Source: an uncultured Streptomyces sp.
GTDB taxonomy: Bacteria > Actinomycetota > Actinomycetes > Streptomycetales > Streptomycetaceae
DNA length: 17,706 nucleotides
Assembly: GCA_946480485.1 (NCBI GenBank)
Contig: CAMLJW010000054.1
Span: 1 to 17,706, forward strand
Direction: 5' to 3'
Shown here: positions 15,852-17,706 of the stretch, in pieces
Position numbering within the stretch: position 1 is the first letter of the stretch
Layout: each line of letters begins with the position of its first letter
Notes under the pieces: generated by a model
The model's input: only the letters and a program-made list of their open reading frames with translations
Databases searched by the model: none
What the model was told of the DNA's origin: nothing
Made by a program: the position numbers and the translations under genes

Positions 15852-16112
15852 TCAGGTGGCGCGCTCGATGTTGTCGGCGCTGGTGTTCGCCGACTTGCTG
15901 GCGTCGTTCAGCGTGTCGACCCACTTCTCGAAGGTCGGCTTCACGTCCTGCCAGTCGTTCCGGAATCGCTCGGCTTTCGGGCCCTTCCAGTAGCTCGTAC
16001 TGTCGGCCGTGGCCGTCTGCAGGTCCTTGATAAGGATCTGCAGATCATGGGCCTTCCGACCGTAGAGCTTGGACAGGTCCCGGAGCCGCTGGAGATCTGC
16101 ACCGCGATCCAT
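15852..16112 (-). CDS. WXG100 family protein (EsxA/B-like)
   Basis: This 86-residue protein has the size and helix-turn-helix hairpin of WXG100 secretion substrates. Two amphipathic helices flank the YWKGPKAERF turn, with W42-K43-G44. The C-terminal half (FEKWVDTLNDASKSANTSADNIERAT) is helical. No YxxxD/E export signal is visible at the C-terminus. GGGGAGG (16119-16125) precedes the ATG by 6 bases. The gene is transcribed toward the EssC-like gene and diverges from the second WXG100 gene, with 206 bp between their starts. It is a probable substrate or structural partner of the EssC-like motor. Confidence 0.88.
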   Translation of the reverse strand: MDRGADLQRLRDLSKLYGRKAHDLQILIKDLQTATADSTSYWKGPKAERFRNDWQDVKPTFEKWVDTLNDASKSANTSADNIERAT

Positions 16113-16137
16113 GGCGTTCCTCCCCGTGTGTCAAAGA

Positions 16138-16156
16138 CAAACGGACTATCCGTTTG
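16138..16156. promoter_or_regulatory. Dyad CAAACGGA-N3-TCCGTTTG in the divergent esx region
   Basis: CAAACGGA (16138-16145) and TCCGTTTG (16149-16156) form an 8-bp perfect inverted repeat with a 3-base centre. It lies 26 bases upstream of the leftward WXG100 start. It is a typical size for a dimeric repressor site. On the minus strand it includes GATAGT, a possible -10. This is inference from symmetry. Confidence 0.45.
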
Positions 16157-16318
16157 CACCAGTGGACGCTACCGCACTAGCTGTAGTTCCCGAACACGGC
16201 CATCGAAGACGACATCAACCAGAGCTGTCGGCAAAGGCCTTGGCTGCCCAGGCACCCGATCGGCCGCGCCGTCCGCATGACTATGCTGAGATCGCTGGGA
16301 CAGCGGGGGGAGGCCTGT

Positions 16319-16579
16319 ATGGCACATCCGGATATACAGGAACTGAATCAGCGTGCGGCGCGCTTGCGTTCGCTGGCGGATCACATCGATTCGCTCGTCA
16401 GCCGGCCCAGGACTCACAGCACCACCGCGATGAAGACGTGGTCGGGCCCCAACGCCGACGACGTGCGGGGCAAGCTGAAGACCTGGCACACGACATGCGG
16501 CACGGTGGCCAAGGCGTTGAGGGACGAGGCGCACCAGTGCACCCAGGATGCCAAGGACCTGCAGGACAACAAGAAGTGA
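16319..16579 (+). CDS. WXG100 family protein, second of a divergent pair
   Basis: This 86-residue protein is the same length as its neighbour at 15852-16112. The motif W41-S42-G43 sits in TWSGPNADDV, between an N-terminal helix (DIQELNQRAARLRSLADHIDSLV) and a C-terminal helix rich in K, D and A. Two Cys (C60, C74) lie in the second helix, unusual for this family. No YxxxD/E motif is seen. The ATG at 16319 is chosen over the ATG at 16277 because a GGGGGGAGG run ends 5 bases before it. TATGCT at 16282-16287 may be its -10. It is followed after 46 bp by the EspG-like gene, probably as one operon. Confidence 0.85.
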   Translation: MAHPDIQELNQRAARLRSLADHIDSLVSRPRTHSTTAMKTWSGPNADDVRGKLKTWHTTCGTVAKALRDEAHQCTQDAKDLQDNKK

Positions 16580-16625
16580 GCCGGCCGCCGCTGATTCGCT
16601 CATTCACGGGGAGGAACCAAGACCA

Positions 16626-17468
16626 GTGCCTTCGTACGACAGTTCCCGAGCACGCTTCCGGCTGGCCGATCGCCATATCGCCGTCTTCGCCCACCTCCTG
16701 GAGGGAGAGACACCGGGCGAGGAGCTCTGGGACTCCCTGGTCGAGCTGCAACGGATCGGCCTGGTCGGCGAAGAGGGCCAACTGGCCCCGCTGCTGAAGG
16801 ACCTGCTGGGCGTGCTCGCCGACCCCATGGTCATGATCCAGGTGGAGATCACGGGCGAGCACGGACCCGTCAACCATGGTGTGGTCGTCGGCCAGGAAGC
16901 AGTCATCTCCCACGACGGCTGGCCCGGCGAGGAAGAGTCCGAGTACGTCGGAATCGAACCCAACACCCTTGTGTGGGAACTGGCCCGCAAGGTCAATCTG
17001 CACCGGGGCGAGCGGCCCGAAGAGAACGACGACGAGATCCGTATCGCGACGACGATGGGCGCTCTGGACGCAGCCTTCGTCGCCCTCGGGGAAGCCGGAG
17101 CCGACAACGAGGCATCCCGCGACCTCGTCCGCAGGGCCGTAGAGGAGGCAGACAGTTCCCTCAAGGAGCCGGAGCTCGGTCAGTTCCTCGAACTCGTCGC
17201 CGCGCTCAACGCCACCTGGCGCGTCACCACGGCCTGGGACGGCAGGCACGACGGCGAGCGCGCCGCGATGATCCGAGCCCTCGCGGTCTGGGACTGTGGC
17301 CCCCGGGGTTACTGGATCCGTCAGCAGCCGGAGGAGCCGATCCTCCCCGGCCAGGTCACCCCGGAAAGGCCCCTGCACCTGGTTCGCTCGGGGGCCGAGG
17401 AGATATGGCGGAAGCTGACCGACCTGCTGCCGGAGAAGGAGGAGCTGAGCCTGCTGAACAGGGTCTAG
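16626..17468 (+). CDS. EspG-like ESX secretion-associated protein (putative)
   Basis: This 280-residue soluble protein has the general pattern of the EspG family, the cytosolic chaperones of ESX substrates. A helical N-terminus holds LWDSLVELQRIGLV (35-48) and PLLKDLLGVLADP (55-67). Strands such as VMIQVEITG (69-77) and GVVVGQEAVISHDGW (85-99) follow, then LVWELARKV (115-123). A later region has FLELVAALNATWRVTTAW and a C-terminal helix. The match is by overall pattern only, and no invariant motif settles it. The GTG at 16626 is used because GGGGAGG (16608-16614) lies 11 bases upstream. Context next to a WXG100 gene favours a T7SS role. The stop lies in a 15-bp palindrome shared with the next convergent gene. 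Confidence 0.5.
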   Translation: MPSYDSSRARFRLADRHIAVFAHLLEGETPGEELWDSLVELQRIGLVGEEGQLAPLLKDLLGVLADPMVMIQVEITGEHGPVNHGVVVGQEAVISHDGWPGEEESEYVGIEPNTLVWELARKVNLHRGERPEENDDEIRIATTMGALDAAFVALGEAGADNEASRDLVRRAVEEADSSLKEPELGQFLELVAALNATWRVTTAWDGRHDGERAAMIRALAVWDCGPRGYWIRQQPEEPILPGQVTPERPLHLVRSGAEEIWRKLTDLLPEKEELSLLNRV

Positions 17469-17480
17469 CGGAGTCCGCTA
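17466..17480. repeat. Palindrome that supplies the stop codons of two convergent genes
   Basis: TAGCGGA, a central G, then TCCGCTA form a 15-base palindrome. Its first three bases are the TAG stop of the EspG-like gene, and its last three are the TAG stop (read on the minus strand) of the leftward gene. It may also act as a small terminator hairpin only if paired more loosely, which is doubtful. Confidence 0.85.
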
Positions 17481-17706
17481 TTCCGCCCGGTCTGAGAAGT
17501 GTTGCATCAGGGCGAATGGTGACGACAGCGCGGCACCGCCCAGGGTGAGGACATCGGTGTCCACCTCCTCCAGCACGATGGCAATTGCCAGGTCCACGGC
17601 GTCGGCCGGGCCGATGGCCGTACCCGCACTGACGGTCCCGACCGAGGGGATGTACCGACCGGGCTCAATCATGACCCGGACGCCCTCTCTCTCCAGAACT
17701 TTCGCC
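17478..17706 (-). CDS. 3' end of an unrecognised leftward gene
   Basis: The frame is open to the window edge and reads AKVLEREGVRV upstream of the first in-window ATG (17672). The true start is therefore probably outside the window. The visible C-terminal 75 residues include IEPGRYIPSVGTVSAGTAIG and ADAVDLAIAIVLEEVDTDVL, ending in LMQHFSDRAE. I recognise no family. The hydrophobic ADAVDLAIAIVLEEV part could be a helix. It ends 9 bases from the EspG-like stop on the opposite strand. Its position suggests, but does not show, a link to the secretion locus. Confidence 0.55.
   Translation of the reverse strand, partial: AKVLEREGVRVMIEPGRYIPSVGTVSAGTAIGPADAVDLAIAIVLEEVDTDVLTLGGAALSSPFALMQHFSDRAE

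Overview
The window is high-GC DNA with the gene style of an actinomycete, almost certainly Streptomyces or a close relative. The reasons are the third-position GC bias, GTG starts, a futalosine-type menaquinone gene set, an UdgX-type uracil-DNA glycosylase, a DUF4229 protein, and copies of intergenic repeats typical of Streptomyces. From memory, the order resembles the S. coelicolor SCO4490-SCO4508 neighbourhood. No database was searched.

Left part (1-7661): the 3' portion of the cytochrome c maturation gene ccsB is followed by an SRPBCC-fold protein and a leftward PLDc_N-type membrane protein. Next come a UbiD-type decarboxylase and the prenyltransferase mqnP, which overlap by 4 bp. A leftward rhomboid protease lies tail-to-tail with mqnP. 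Then come the flavin prenyltransferase ubiX, an Lrp/AsnC regulator, and mqnE (aminofutalosine synthase). Together with mqnA at 9955-10803 the window holds an early futalosine step (MqnA), the next step (MqnE), and the late prenylation and decarboxylation steps (MqnP, and UbiD with its prFMN cofactor enzyme UbiX). CcsB also fits a respiratory theme.

Middle part (7662-10803): a Streptomyces-type intergenic repeat precedes udgX, whose catalytic-loop region appears to carry an in-frame copy of another dispersed repeat. Then come a short unrecognised reading frame, a strong terminator hairpin, a DUF4229 gene, a perfect 19-bp tandem triplication, and a leftward cold-shock protein gene. That gene has a downstream terminator and a long structured leader. 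mqnA follows.

Right part (10857-17706): a frameshifted and truncated Ser/Thr kinase remnant sits in front of a gene of about 1,490 codons. The large protein has an FHA-like region, two membrane segments and three FtsK/SpoIIIE ATPase modules, like the Firmicutes-type EssC of type VII secretion. After a strong bidirectional terminator there are two divergent 86-residue WXG100 genes, a gene for an EspG-like protein, and the end of an unrecognised leftward gene. No EccB, EccD, EccE or mycosin is visible in the window. The right part is therefore a compact, possibly incomplete type VII secretion locus that mixes EssC-like and ESX-like elements. It is the most interesting region of the window.
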